This document shows positions 1 through 7,255 of a stretch of 49,599 nucleotides of DNA, one piece after another; the first letter of the stretch is position 1, and each line of letters begins with the position of its first letter. Below the pieces are notes generated by a model that was not told where the DNA came from, made no database searches, and was given only the letters and a program-made list of their open reading frames with translations. Source of the DNA: JBNKHG01 sp050290225 (GTDB lineage: Bacteria > Pseudomonadota > Gammaproteobacteria > Pseudomonadales > Cellvibrionaceae); the NCBI GenBank assembly GCA_050290225.1, contig JBNKHG010000027.1, forward strand, positions 1 to 49,599. Reading direction: 5' to 3'. Made by a program: the position numbers and the translations under genes.

Positions 1-130
1 TTATACACATCTCAATATGCTTGTAAACCGTTAATTTCAAAAGAATTTAAAACCGATTTACTCGCCCGGAAATCGCCTCAAATACCTCGACAATCCCCAC
101 TCTTCCCAACCCGCCTCAGCGGTGAAGAGG
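1..130 (-). promoter_or_regulatory. Probable leader of an rRNA operon lying off the left end
   Basis: No protein gene is visible. Read on the minus strand, this stretch follows two strong promoters. It ends in AT-rich sequence (TTAACGGTTTACAAGC, then GAGATGTGTATAA) that loosely resembles the boxA and spacer region of gammaproteobacterial rRNA leaders. The 16S gene itself would be outside the window, so the assignment is inference from promoter strength, GC-rich discriminators and this loose resemblance. It could instead be the leader of a tRNA or other stable RNA operon. Confidence 0.35.
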
Positions 131-135
131 CGCGC

Positions 136-163
136 ATTATACGCGCTTCGGTTGGCATGGCAA
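136..163 (-). promoter_or_regulatory. Strong sigma-70 promoter (inner copy, stable-RNA type), reading left
   Basis: On the minus strand there is a -35 TTGCCA (158-163), a 16-bp spacer and a perfect -10 TATAAT (136-141), followed at once by the GC-rich discriminator GCGCGCC. That discriminator is typical of stringently controlled rRNA and tRNA promoters. It reads toward base 1, away from pssA. The 10-mer GGTTGGGAAG follows within its transcript (102-111) and also follows the upstream promoter. Confidence 0.6.
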
Positions 164-288
164 GTAAAAAATTTCACCTTTTTTGCTTGCCGGCAGTCAC
201 GCCCAAAACATGACAAAGAAAGTTAGAAAAGATCCCTAAGTTATTGATTTAACTTATTTCTCTTTAGCCTTCCCAACCGAGGGCGCGC

Positions 289-317
289 ATTATGCGATTC
301 TCCTCCGGCCAGGTCAA
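289..317 (-). promoter_or_regulatory. Strong sigma-70 promoter (outer copy, stable-RNA type), reading left
   Basis: On the minus strand there is a -35 TTGACC (312-317), an ideal 17-bp spacer and a -10 CATAAT (289-294), followed by the GCGCGCC discriminator. A run of A residues upstream of the -35 could act as an UP element. It lies about 150 bp upstream of the second similar promoter, giving the tandem P1-P2 layout common for rRNA operons. No gene lies between it and the left edge. Confidence 0.6.
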
Positions 318-443
318 CACTTTTTTGCAGGCTGATGATATTAACCTCGGCTCCCAGAGAAGTTTGAGCGCAAGGTGTGAACGCCTTCACGATAGAAGAC
401 ATAAAGGGGTCAACCTGATAATTCCCGTCTTGCGGTCTGAGAC

Positions 444-1295
444 CTATTCCCTGGTGATCAGGCGCTTACGCTTCCAAAGCCAGGAAACTGGCCCTGAAAA
501 GGCATAAAGCGTGAATATCGCCAAGAGAACCCTGGGTGGATCAATAGTCACAATGGCAAAAACCAGCACCACCAGCAAAATAACCACGAAGGGCACCCGC
601 CCTTTAAAGTCCACCTGCTTAAAGCTGTTGTACTGGAAATTGGAGACCATCAACAATCCAACCAAGGCAGTCACAAGTGCTGCAACTACCGAAACCTGTA
701 TGGAGACCTCAGCGTCATAGCCGGCCCAGACGATTCCCGCCACCAAGGCCGCTGCGGACGGACTGTTTAATCCAATAAACACGCCCTTGTCGACCTCCCC
801 GATCTGCGCATTGAATCGCGCCAATCGAAGCGCAGCACAGGCTGCGTAACAAAAGGCCGCTGCCCACCCCCACTTACCCAATGAGGAAAGAGCCCAATTG
901 AACATTACCAGCGCAGGGGCCAAACCAAAGGACACCATATCTGACAGACTGTCGTACTGCTCACCGAACTTGCTCTGGGTGTGCGTCAGGCGCGCCACCC
1001 GTCCATCCAGGCCATCCAGCACCATGGCCACAAATATGGCCAGTGCCGCCGCCTCAAAATGGCCATTCATACCAGAAATGATGGCGTAAAAACCGCTGAA
1101 CAGCGCCGCTGTGGTAAACAGGTTGGGTAGCAAATAGACCCCTTTTTTCCTGACAGGGCGCCCATTTTCGTGAACTTCCTCAATATGTTCATCAATGGGT
1201 AACAGGCTCTCGTCTGACACCGTAGACTCCTTATCCTGATCCCGACGGTGATTCAGGGACTCCACCTTGCCTTGTTTGCTGTTTTTATCGGTCAT
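444..1295 (-). CDS. pssA: CDP-diacylglycerol--serine O-phosphatidyltransferase
   Basis: An integral membrane enzyme of 283 residues that joins serine to CDP-diacylglycerol to make phosphatidylserine, the precursor of phosphatidylethanolamine. The CDP-alcohol phosphotransferase signature (DG-x2-AR-x8-G-x3-D-x3-D) is complete around residues 97-119, with Asp97, Gly111, Asp115 and Asp119 in register. A hydrophilic N-terminal tail of about 50 residues precedes several membrane segments, and the protein ends in a basic tail. It is the small membrane type, not the peripheral phospholipase D-like E. coli PssA. It lies downstream of ilvC behind a terminator, an arrangement I recall from Pseudomonas. 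The ribosome site is weak. Confidence 0.95.
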   Translation of the reverse strand: MTDKNSKQGKVESLNHRRDQDKESTVSDESLLPIDEHIEEVHENGRPVRKKGVYLLPNLFTTAALFSGFYAIISGMNGHFEAAALAIFVAMVLDGLDGRVARLTHTQSKFGEQYDSLSDMVSFGLAPALVMFNWALSSLGKWGWAAAFCYAACAALRLARFNAQIGEVDKGVFIGLNSPSAAALVAGIVWAGYDAEVSIQVSVVAALVTALVGLLMVSNFQYNSFKQVDFKGRVPFVVILLVVLVFAIVTIDPPRVLLAIFTLYAFSGPVSWLWKRKRLITRE

Positions 1296-1420
1296 CTACG
1301 CTTTTTCACTTATTGCTCTGAAATTAAAAGGGCTGCGTCCACAGCTATGGTTATGATAGTCCCAATGCCCCGCCCCTCCAAGTCGTCATCCCCTTTAGAG
1401 CACCACGGCATTTCATCATA

Positions 1421-1457
1421 AAAAAAACGCGGCCCAGTATAAGCGGGGCCGCGTTTT
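1421..1457 (-). terminator. Rho-independent terminator of ilvC
   Basis: A perfect 10-bp stem (AACGCGGCCC with GGGCCGCGTT, bases 1426-1435 and 1446-1455) with a 10-nt loop is flanked by A residues on the plus strand. These become the U tract of the leftward transcript. It lies 24 bases beyond the ilvC stop codon. Confidence 0.85.
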
Positions 1458-1480
1458 CAGAGTGCATCGAAAAGACCAGC

Positions 1481-2497
1481 CTAGTTCTTGGTTTTGTCGA
1501 TAATCTTGTTGGCTTCGATCCAGGGCATCATGGAACGCAGCTGAGCACCGATCTGCTCAATCGGGTGAGCTGCATTGTTGCGACGACGCGCGGTCATGGC
1601 AGGGTAGTTGGTCGCGCCCTCACTGATAAACATCTTGGCGTACTCGCCATCCTGGATACGCTTCAACGCGTTGCGCATGGCTTTTCGGGATTCCTCGTTG
1701 ATCACCTCGGGACCAGTGACATATTCACCATACTCCGCATTGTTGGAGATGGAGTAATTCATATTGGCAATCCCGCCCTCATACATCAGGTCCACAATCA
1801 GCTTCAATTCATGCAAACACTCGAAATAGGCCATTTCCGGAGCGTAACCTGCTTCGACCAGAGTCTCGAATCCCGCTTTCACCAATTCGACACAGCCGCC
1901 ACACAGGACCGCCTGCTCACCAAACAAGTCGGTTTCGGTCTCGTCTTTGAAAGTCGTTTCGATAATACCGGAACGACCGCCACCCACGCCCATGGCGTAG
2001 GAGAGGGCTACATTCTTGGCGCTACCGGAAGCATCCTGGAATATCGCAATCAGATCGGGAATACCGCCACCATTGACGAACTCATTGCGCACAGTGTGAC
2101 CAGGTGCCTTGGGGGCGATCATGATCACATCCAGATCGGCACGGGGCACAACCTGGTTGTAGTGTATGGAGAAGCCGTGAGCAAACGCCAGAGTCGCTCC
2201 CTGTTTGATATTGGGCTCGATCTCTTCCTTATAAAGCTGCCCCTGGAATTCGTCCGGAGTCAGGATCATCACCAGGTCTGCGGAGGCGACAGCTTCGGCA
2301 ACTTCACTCACTTTCAGACCGTGGGCTTCAGCCTTGGCAACAGAAGAGGAGCCGGCGCGCAGGCCAACAGTTACGTCGACACCGGAATCTTTCAGGTTAC
2401 AAGCGTGGGCATGGCCCTGTGAGCCGTAACCGATTACGGATACCTTTTTGCCCTGGATGATAGAGAGGTCGCAATCCTTATCGTAATAGACTTGCAT
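1481..2497 (-). CDS. ilvC: Ketol-acid reductoisomerase (NADP+), class I
   Basis: Isomerises and reduces acetolactate or acetohydroxybutyrate to the dihydroxy acid, the second common step of valine, leucine and isoleucine synthesis. The product is 338 residues, the short class I form, unlike the duplicated class II enzyme of E. coli. The Rossmann loop GYGSQG is at residues 23-28, and the C-terminal acidic metal-binding helices are present. An upstream in-frame ATG at 2584 would add 29 unrelated residues. The start at 2497 has AGGAG at a normal distance and gives the conserved MQVYYDKDCD opening. The divergent ilvY next to it implies acetolactate-dependent activation. Confidence 0.97.
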   Translation of the reverse strand: MQVYYDKDCDLSIIQGKKVSVIGYGSQGHAHACNLKDSGVDVTVGLRAGSSSVAKAEAHGLKVSEVAEAVASADLVMILTPDEFQGQLYKEEIEPNIKQGATLAFAHGFSIHYNQVVPRADLDVIMIAPKAPGHTVRNEFVNGGGIPDLIAIFQDASGSAKNVALSYAMGVGGGRSGIIETTFKDETETDLFGEQAVLCGGCVELVKAGFETLVEAGYAPEMAYFECLHELKLIVDLMYEGGIANMNYSISNNAEYGEYVTGPEVINEESRKAMRNALKRIQDGEYAKMFISEGATNYPAMTARRRNNAAHPIEQIGAQLRSMMPWIEANKIIDKTKN

Positions 2498-2583
2498 GAT
2501 CTGACTCCTGCAATAAAACACAATTGTGAATGGGATGGGATGTGGAATCCCGATATTTGACGCGCAGTTTAAGCGATCCCTCA

Positions 2584-2636
2584 TATTGCGTAAAATGATA
2601 TATTTGCAACATTACATCCCACATAATGCAATGCAG
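2584..2636. promoter_or_regulatory. Divergent ilvY-ilvC control region with candidate IlvY operators
   Basis: The 152-bp spacer contains an AT-rich patch with TTGCAA-type half-sites. TTGCA and TGCAA bracket an 18-bp centre at about 2604-2631. A second imperfect dyad (GCGTAAAAT with ATTTGC) lies just upstream at about 2588-2607. LysR-type IlvY of E. coli binds tandem operators in the matching spacer. The function here is inferred from position and dyads. No unambiguous -35/-10 pair stands out for either gene. Confidence 0.45.
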
Positions 2637-2649
2637 AAGATCATCGCCT

Positions 2650-3525
2650 ATGGACCATCGCACCCTACAACTCTTTCTCAGCCTGGCCGAAACCCTCCAT
2701 TTTGGACGTACCAGCGAAGCTTGCCACATCAGCCCTTCAGCCCTGAGCCGCTCGATAAAGCAACTTGAGGAATCCCTGGGAGTGACACTGTTTGATCGCG
2801 ACAACCGCTCCGTCCGACTCACCCGCGAAGGCGAACATTTCCAGCGCTATGCCCGCGAAACCCTGCTACAATGGGAAACATTTCGCGATTCGCTGATGAA
2901 GGAGGCCGGCGAGCTTCATGGCGAGATCAGCATCTACTGTTCAGTGACTGCCAGCTATAGCTTTCTTTTTGATATTCTCAGTGAGTTTCGCCTCACCCAC
3001 CCCAAAATAGAGATTAAGCTGCATACCGGTGACCCCGCCCAGGGCATCGCCCACGTGGTCGCCGGACAAGAGGACATCAGTATTGCGGCCCGCCCCGACC
3101 GATTGCCTACCGGCCTGGCTTTTCGCCGTATTGCTGTCTCACCTCTGGTGTTTATTCGCCCCGACCAGGGGCCCCTGCAACAGCAAACCCAGCGGCCACT
3201 GAAACCGCTCGATTGGGCTGACATCCCAATGATCCTTTCCGAAGAAGGCATCGCCCGGGACCGCCTCGATGACAAGTTTCGCCAGATGGGTATCAAGCCG
3301 CGCATCTACGCCCAAGTGGCCGGCCACGAAGCCATTGTGAGCATGGTAAGCCTGGGTTTTGGTGTGGGAGTGGTGCCGAAGATTGTGCTTGACAACAGCC
3401 CACTAAAGGATCGGGTGGAAATCCTGAAAAGTCGCAGCGAGCTGGGGGTATATGATGTAGGGCTCTGCGCCCTGAAGAAGCGTCTAAAGAGCCCGCTGAT
3501 TAACGCTTTTTGGGGACAACTGTAA
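2650..3525 (+). CDS. ilvY: LysR-type activator of ilvC
   Basis: A 291-residue LysR-family regulator with an N-terminal winged helix-turn-helix at about residues 1-60 (the segment after LHFGRTSEACHISPSALSR is typical) and a periplasmic-binding-protein-like effector domain from about 90. It starts at ATG 2650, where MDHRTLQLFL matches the family. An earlier in-frame start at 2626 would add eight unlikely residues. It is divergent from ilvC, which is the standard IlvY arrangement. The known E. coli protein responds to acetolactate and acetohydroxybutyrate. It converges on ilvH across a shared terminator. Confidence 0.92.
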   Translation: MDHRTLQLFLSLAETLHFGRTSEACHISPSALSRSIKQLEESLGVTLFDRDNRSVRLTREGEHFQRYARETLLQWETFRDSLMKEAGELHGEISIYCSVTASYSFLFDILSEFRLTHPKIEIKLHTGDPAQGIAHVVAGQEDISIAARPDRLPTGLAFRRIAVSPLVFIRPDQGPLQQQTQRPLKPLDWADIPMILSEEGIARDRLDDKFRQMGIKPRIYAQVAGHEAIVSMVSLGFGVGVVPKIVLDNSPLKDRVEILKSRSELGVYDVGLCALKKRLKSPLINAFWGQL

Positions 3526-3571
3526 GCGACTGACAAAAATTTGAGAAAACACGGAATATCACAGACCTTAA

Positions 3572-3599
3572 AAAGCCCCAATTTAGGGGCTTCTCTTTA
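3572..3599. terminator. Bidirectional terminator between ilvY and ilvH
   Basis: A 7-bp stem, AAGCCCC (3573-3579) with GGGGCTT (3586-3592), has a 6-nt loop. It is preceded by A residues and followed by CTCTTTAT, so it can serve both the rightward ilvY and the leftward ilvH transcripts. Confidence 0.75.
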
Positions 3600-3624
3600 T
3601 ACCTATGGTCTATTGGGTCTTGCA

Positions 3625-4125
3625 CTAAGAGCTCAATACTTTCTCACCACGGGAAATACCGGAAACACCGGAACGCACGACCTCCATCACCGCCGCCTCA
3701 CCAACTGACTGCACAAAGGCATCCAGCTTGTCACTGGTTCCAGTGACCTGGATGGTATAGACACTGGGGGATACATCGACAATCGAGCCGCGGAAGATAT
3801 CCACACAGCGTTTGATCTCAGCACGCTGGGCACCGGTGGCTTTCACCTTGATCAACATTAACTCGCGTTCGATATGGGCTCCCTCGGTCAGGTCAACCAA
3901 CTTGACCACATCCAGTAATTTGTTGAGGTGCTTGGTAATCTGCTCGATTTTATGATCGTCACCAATTGTCGTCAGCGTCAGCCGCGACAGCGTCTCGTCC
4001 TCAGTAGGTGCCACTGTCAGTGATTCGATATTGTATCCGCGCTGGGAAAACAACCCCACCACCCGGGACAGGGCTCCGGGTTCGTTTTCCATCAAAACCG
4101 AAATAATCCGTCTTGCAATCGTCAT
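3625..4125 (-). CDS. ilvH: Acetolactate synthase small (regulatory) subunit
   Basis: The 166-residue regulatory subunit of acetohydroxyacid synthase III. The ACT domain occupies about residues 4-78 (MTIARRIISVLMENEPGALS opening), followed by the C-terminal ACT-like domain. The family binds valine for feedback inhibition and increases catalytic subunit activity. It is encoded 2 bases downstream of ilvI, so translation is very likely coupled. The length agrees with E. coli IlvH. Confidence 0.96.
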   Translation of the reverse strand: MTIARRIISVLMENEPGALSRVVGLFSQRGYNIESLTVAPTEDETLSRLTLTTIGDDHKIEQITKHLNKLLDVVKLVDLTEGAHIERELMLIKVKATGAQRAEIKRCVDIFRGSIVDVSPSVYTIQVTGTSDKLDAFVQSVGEAAVMEVVRSGVSGISRGEKVLSS

Positions 4126-4127
4126 GC

Positions 4128-5879
4128 TTATGTACGCTCCGTTTTACTCAGCCACATATCGCGCATAGCACCATCCGGGGCAACCTGCATGGGGTATACG
4201 TGCTCAGAGGGGTCCACCAGGACATCGAGAAACACCACGCGATCTTTCAGGGCAAAGCATTCTTCCATCTTCTCCAGCAGCTCTTCGCGCTTGGTGACGC
4301 GAATGCCTACGTGACCGTAGGCTTCCGCCAGTTTCACAAAATCGGGCAAGGAATCCTCATAGTGGATTTCCGAGTAGCGACTGTCGTAGACCATATCCTG
4401 CCACTGCTTCACCATACCCAGCGCCTGGTTATTAAGGCAGATAATCTTGATCGGCAGATTATACTGGGCACAGGTGGACAGCTCCTGGATATTCATTTGC
4501 ACGCTGCCCTCACCCGTGACTACGGCGACAGGCGCATCACGATGAGCAAATTGCGCCCCCATCGCAGCGGGAATGCCAAAGCCCATAGTGCCCAGGCCGC
4601 CAGAGTTCAACCAGCGACGTGGTTTGTCAAAGGGGTAATACTGGGCGGCAAACATCTGGTGTTGCCCTACATCCGAAGACACGAAAGCCTCCCCTTTGGT
4701 CACGTCGTAGAGGGCCTTGATCACTTCCTGGGGCATAATCTTGTCGCCATCGGTGCGATAGCGCGGCTGTGTGAAGAGGCCGTGCCGCTCGCGCCAATCG
4801 TCGATCTGCTTCCACCAATCACCAATGGCCACCTTGTCCGGCTGCTGCTTGGACTCCTTGACCAACGTCAGCATTTCGTTGAGGACACTGTCGACCGCCC
4901 CCACAATCGGCACATCGGCTACCACCGTTTTGGAAATAGAGGCGGGGTCGATATCGATATGAATAATCTTGGCCGATGGGCAGAACTTGCTCGGCGTATT
5001 GGTAACCCGATCATCGAAGCGTGCGCCAACGGCGAGAATCACATCACTGTGATGCATGGCGGTATTGGACTCAAAGGTACCGTGCATACCCAGCATACCT
5101 ACAAACTGGCGGTCGGTGGAAGGATAACCACCAAGCCCCATCAAGGTGCCCGTTACCGGGAAATTGAGCAGGCGCGCCAGCTCTGTCAGCTGATCTGAGG
5201 CATTGCCCTGTACCACACCGCCGCCAAAATAGATCATTGGCCGCCTGGCTTCGAGCATCAACTGTACCGCTTTTTTAATCTGGCCACTGTGACCGCGTGT
5301 AGCCGGCGTATAGGAGCGCATTCTGACCTTTTTAGGATACTCGTACTCGAATTTTTCGGCCGGATTGGTGACGCTCTTGGGTATATCCACAACAACCGGA
5401 CCAGGGCGCCCGGTGGCAGCAATATAGTATGCCTTCTTGATTATTTCCGGAATCTGGGAGGCATGAGTCACCATAAAGCTGTGCTTTACGATCGGACGGG
5501 AGACCCCGACCATGTCAGTTTCCTGAAAGGCGTCCTCACCAATTTTTTCCGCCGGCACCTGCGCCGACAGCACCACCAGAGGAATGGAATCCATATAGGC
5601 TGTAGCGATACCGGTAATGGTATTGGTAGCCCCCGGGCCAGAGGTGACCAGGCACGTTCCCACTTTATTGGTGGATCGGGAGTAACCGTCTGCCGCGTGT
5701 GCCGCTGCCTGCTCATGGCGCACGAGAATATGCTTTACTTCCTTTTGTTGAAAGATGGCATCATAAATATGTAATGCGGCCCCACCCGGGTAGCCGAATA
5801 GGTACTCCACGCCTTCATCTTGCAGGGCGCGAATAACCATTTCACCACCCGACAGCATAGGCTTTTGAAGCTCTGACAC
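4128..5879 (-). CDS. ilvI: Acetolactate synthase large (catalytic) subunit
   Basis: A thiamine-diphosphate enzyme of 583 residues. It condenses two pyruvates, or pyruvate and 2-oxobutyrate, to start branched-chain amino acid synthesis. The catalytic glutamate lies in RHEQAAAHAADGYSR (Glu56). The FAD-like central domain is present, and the C-terminal ThDP motif begins GEGSVQMN and ends LNN. The usual GDG is GEG here, a variant I recall from Pseudomonas. The start at 5879 has AAGGGG as ribosome site. It forms an operon with ilvH. The long upstream spacer contains hairpins that may be regulatory. Confidence 0.96.
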   Translation of the reverse strand: MSELQKPMLSGGEMVIRALQDEGVEYLFGYPGGAALHIYDAIFQQKEVKHILVRHEQAAAHAADGYSRSTNKVGTCLVTSGPGATNTITGIATAYMDSIPLVVLSAQVPAEKIGEDAFQETDMVGVSRPIVKHSFMVTHASQIPEIIKKAYYIAATGRPGPVVVDIPKSVTNPAEKFEYEYPKKVRMRSYTPATRGHSGQIKKAVQLMLEARRPMIYFGGGVVQGNASDQLTELARLLNFPVTGTLMGLGGYPSTDRQFVGMLGMHGTFESNTAMHHSDVILAVGARFDDRVTNTPSKFCPSAKIIHIDIDPASISKTVVADVPIVGAVDSVLNEMLTLVKESKQQPDKVAIGDWWKQIDDWRERHGLFTQPRYRTDGDKIMPQEVIKALYDVTKGEAFVSSDVGQHQMFAAQYYPFDKPRRWLNSGGLGTMGFGIPAAMGAQFAHRDAPVAVVTGEGSVQMNIQELSTCAQYNLPIKIICLNNQALGMVKQWQDMVYDSRYSEIHYEDSLPDFVKLAEAYGHVGIRVTKREELLEKMEECFALKDRVVFLDVLVDPSEHVYPMQVAPDGAMRDMWLSKTERT

Positions 5880-6008
5880 TTGAATCCCCTTACAGAGTGT
5901 TTCTGAATATCAATTAATCATCGTGCGCATTGGCAGAGCGGGGTCTAAACCCCCGGGAAAGATGCCCAAATTGCGCTCACTAGAGTCACCGCCAGACCTG
6001 GTAGCAAA

Positions 6009-6030
6009 GAAAAGTCTGTAACGACTTTTC
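6009..6030 (-). terminator. Hairpin in the ilvI leader, possible attenuator
   Basis: A perfect 8-bp stem GAAAAGTC/GACTTTTC with a 6-nt loop. On the minus strand it is followed by TTTGCT, so it has a weak U tract. It lies about 130 bases upstream of ilvI. An attenuation role is conjecture, because no leader peptide rich in Ile, Leu or Val was found. Confidence 0.3.
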
Positions 6031-6404
6031 CTCAGCTCAACGGCTGCACTCAAATTTCCAATCACCTTGCAGCGATTGATCGGAGCTTCCCCAAGCACCC
6101 TGCGCTTTTAGCGCTTGAAAATAAGCAGTGCTGGGCAGGTGACGTCGGTGGACGCACCTCCGCAATTCAGGATGGTTCGACAAGCGGTTGGCTTATCTGA
6201 GGTAGAGAGAATACCGAGGTTGCCGGCTGAATCTACACGCCATCTAGCGAAACCGCAATTCTGGCAATTTAGGCCACAATGTCAAGCGTATCAGGGGGGT
6301 GAAATCGACAATTGCCGAGAGAATTCTGGAAAGCCGCGGCCTTTTAGCACTTTTCCTACTTTTCAACGGGCACAACGGTTAGCAGGTATTGGTGATACGC
6401 CTGG

Positions 6405-6442
6405 CATCCAGTTTTTCATTGACCATCAGTTTTTCGTTGAAC
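6405..6442. repeat. 19-bp tandem near-duplication
   Basis: CATCCAGTTTTTCATTGAC (6405-6423) is followed at once by CATCAGTTTTTCGTTGAAC (6424-6442). The second copy lacks one C and gains one A. It is one of several short tandem duplications in spacers of this window. Confidence 0.75.
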
Positions 6443-6524
6443 AGGGCCACAGAATCGGTCACTCTTAGAACATAAAATAGAAATGCACGACCGATATGCA
6501 GGCCGGATAATGGAAGGAAAAGCT

Positions 6525-6956
6525 ATGCGAGTCACCACTTTTTGTGTACTTCTCACTACCTTGGTAGGTATTGCCGAATCAATTGCTGCCGAAGATGTAT
6601 ATCGATGGGTGGATAAAAAGGGCCTGACCCACTATGGCGCCCAACCACCCAAAAATGTCAATGCGACCAAAATCAAAACCCGGACAGGTCATAGCGAACC
6701 GGTCAACTATGGCGCCAACACAAAAAAAGAAGCAACACCGAAAGTGGCGAATGCACCAACCGCACCTGCTGAGGATGCCACCGCCAACTTCAAGGACCCG
6801 GAAAGGTGTGCTGCGGCACGCAAAAACCTTGAAACCCTCCGCACCCACCCCAGGGTAAGGGCTAAAGGAGAGGATGGCGAGATACGGGTGCTGACCCCAG
6901 ACGAACATAGCCAGAAGATAAAAGCGGCGGAGAAGGCAATTGAAGAGAGCTGCTAA
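6525..6956 (+). CDS. DUF4124 domain protein, exported
   Basis: A 143-residue protein with a cleavable signal peptide (MRVTTFCVLLTTLVGIAESI, cleavage probably after AAA-like residues near 22). The DUF4124 motif follows: VYRWVDKKGLTHYGAQPP. The remainder is a charged, Ala/Lys-rich linker and a C-terminal helix with two cysteines (CAAARKNLETL and the terminal ESC). An in-frame ATG at 6483 would place a charged segment before the signal peptide. The ATG at 6525 has GGAAGGAAAA upstream and is preferred. The function of DUF4124 is unknown. The family is periplasmic and common in gammaproteobacteria. It sits alone between two convergent blocks. Confidence 0.85.
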   Translation: MRVTTFCVLLTTLVGIAESIAAEDVYRWVDKKGLTHYGAQPPKNVNATKIKTRTGHSEPVNYGANTKKEATPKVANAPTAPAEDATANFKDPERCAAARKNLETLRTHPRVRAKGEDGEIRVLTPDEHSQKIKAAEKAIEESC

Positions 6957-7081
6957 AGAAATTCACTGAAGAATGTTGCCAAGGAAGCTCGGTAAAACTG
7001 TTTTGCGGCCTGTCCCGCAGAACGGAATTTGTCCCTGCCGGAAGAGGGATCGTTTGTCCCGGGACGCGGCGTAACCCCAGC

Positions 7082-7137
7082 CTTGGCGCTTTCACCGCCG
7101 TTGTCCCTCTACGGAAAGATGGGCGGTGAGCCCCAAG
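7082..7137. repeat. Imperfect palindrome between the DUF4124 gene and clpB
   Basis: CTTGG..CACCGCC (7082-7099) is mirrored by GGCGGTG..CCAAG (7122-7137). Together they form an imperfect hairpin of about 12 pairs in the 299-bp spacer 6957-7255, where no gene is seen. It may terminate the two convergent transcripts, but there is no clear T tract. Confidence 0.4.
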
Positions 7138-7255
7138 ACCAATAACCCTCCGCCCATTGACCAACCCACATTGAACGAATCGTCAGTGACTACCGGGCGG
7201 GAGGCGCTGGGGTAGCTAACCGGTCACATCCCTGTGTTACGCGAAAAGAGCCTGC

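Larger units (their letters stand above)
5880..6524. other. 645-bp spacer between ilvI and the DUF4124 gene
   Basis: No convincing gene. Two open frames of 62 and 117 codons lack ribosome sites and recognisable domains. Visible structure: a GGGGT/ACCCC hairpin near 5940-5953, a perfect 8-bp hairpin at 6009-6030 followed on the minus strand by a T-rich stretch (a possible ilvI leader terminator), a GCGC-TTTTA-GCGC hairpin at 6102-6114, and a 19-bp near-duplication at 6405-6442. No branched-chain-rich leader peptide was found. Confidence 0.5.

Noticed and set aside
4113..5198. 361-codon frame antisense to ilvI
   Set aside because: Mirror of a highly conserved gene on the other strand, with His/Gly-rich composition typical of antisense frames.
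5910..6098. 62-codon open frame upstream of ilvI on the minus strand
   Set aside because: No ribosome site and no leader-peptide character. It spans the leader hairpins.
6115..6468. 117-codon open frame on the plus strand between ilvI and the DUF4124 gene
   Set aside because: No ribosome site, no recognisable domain, and it contains the 19-bp duplication. Composition is like untranslated spacer.
7068..7125. A possible degenerate third copy of the palindromic element core
   Set aside because: Only short scattered words resemble the core (CCCAGCC, TTGGCGCT, ACGG), and no paired outer arms enclose it.
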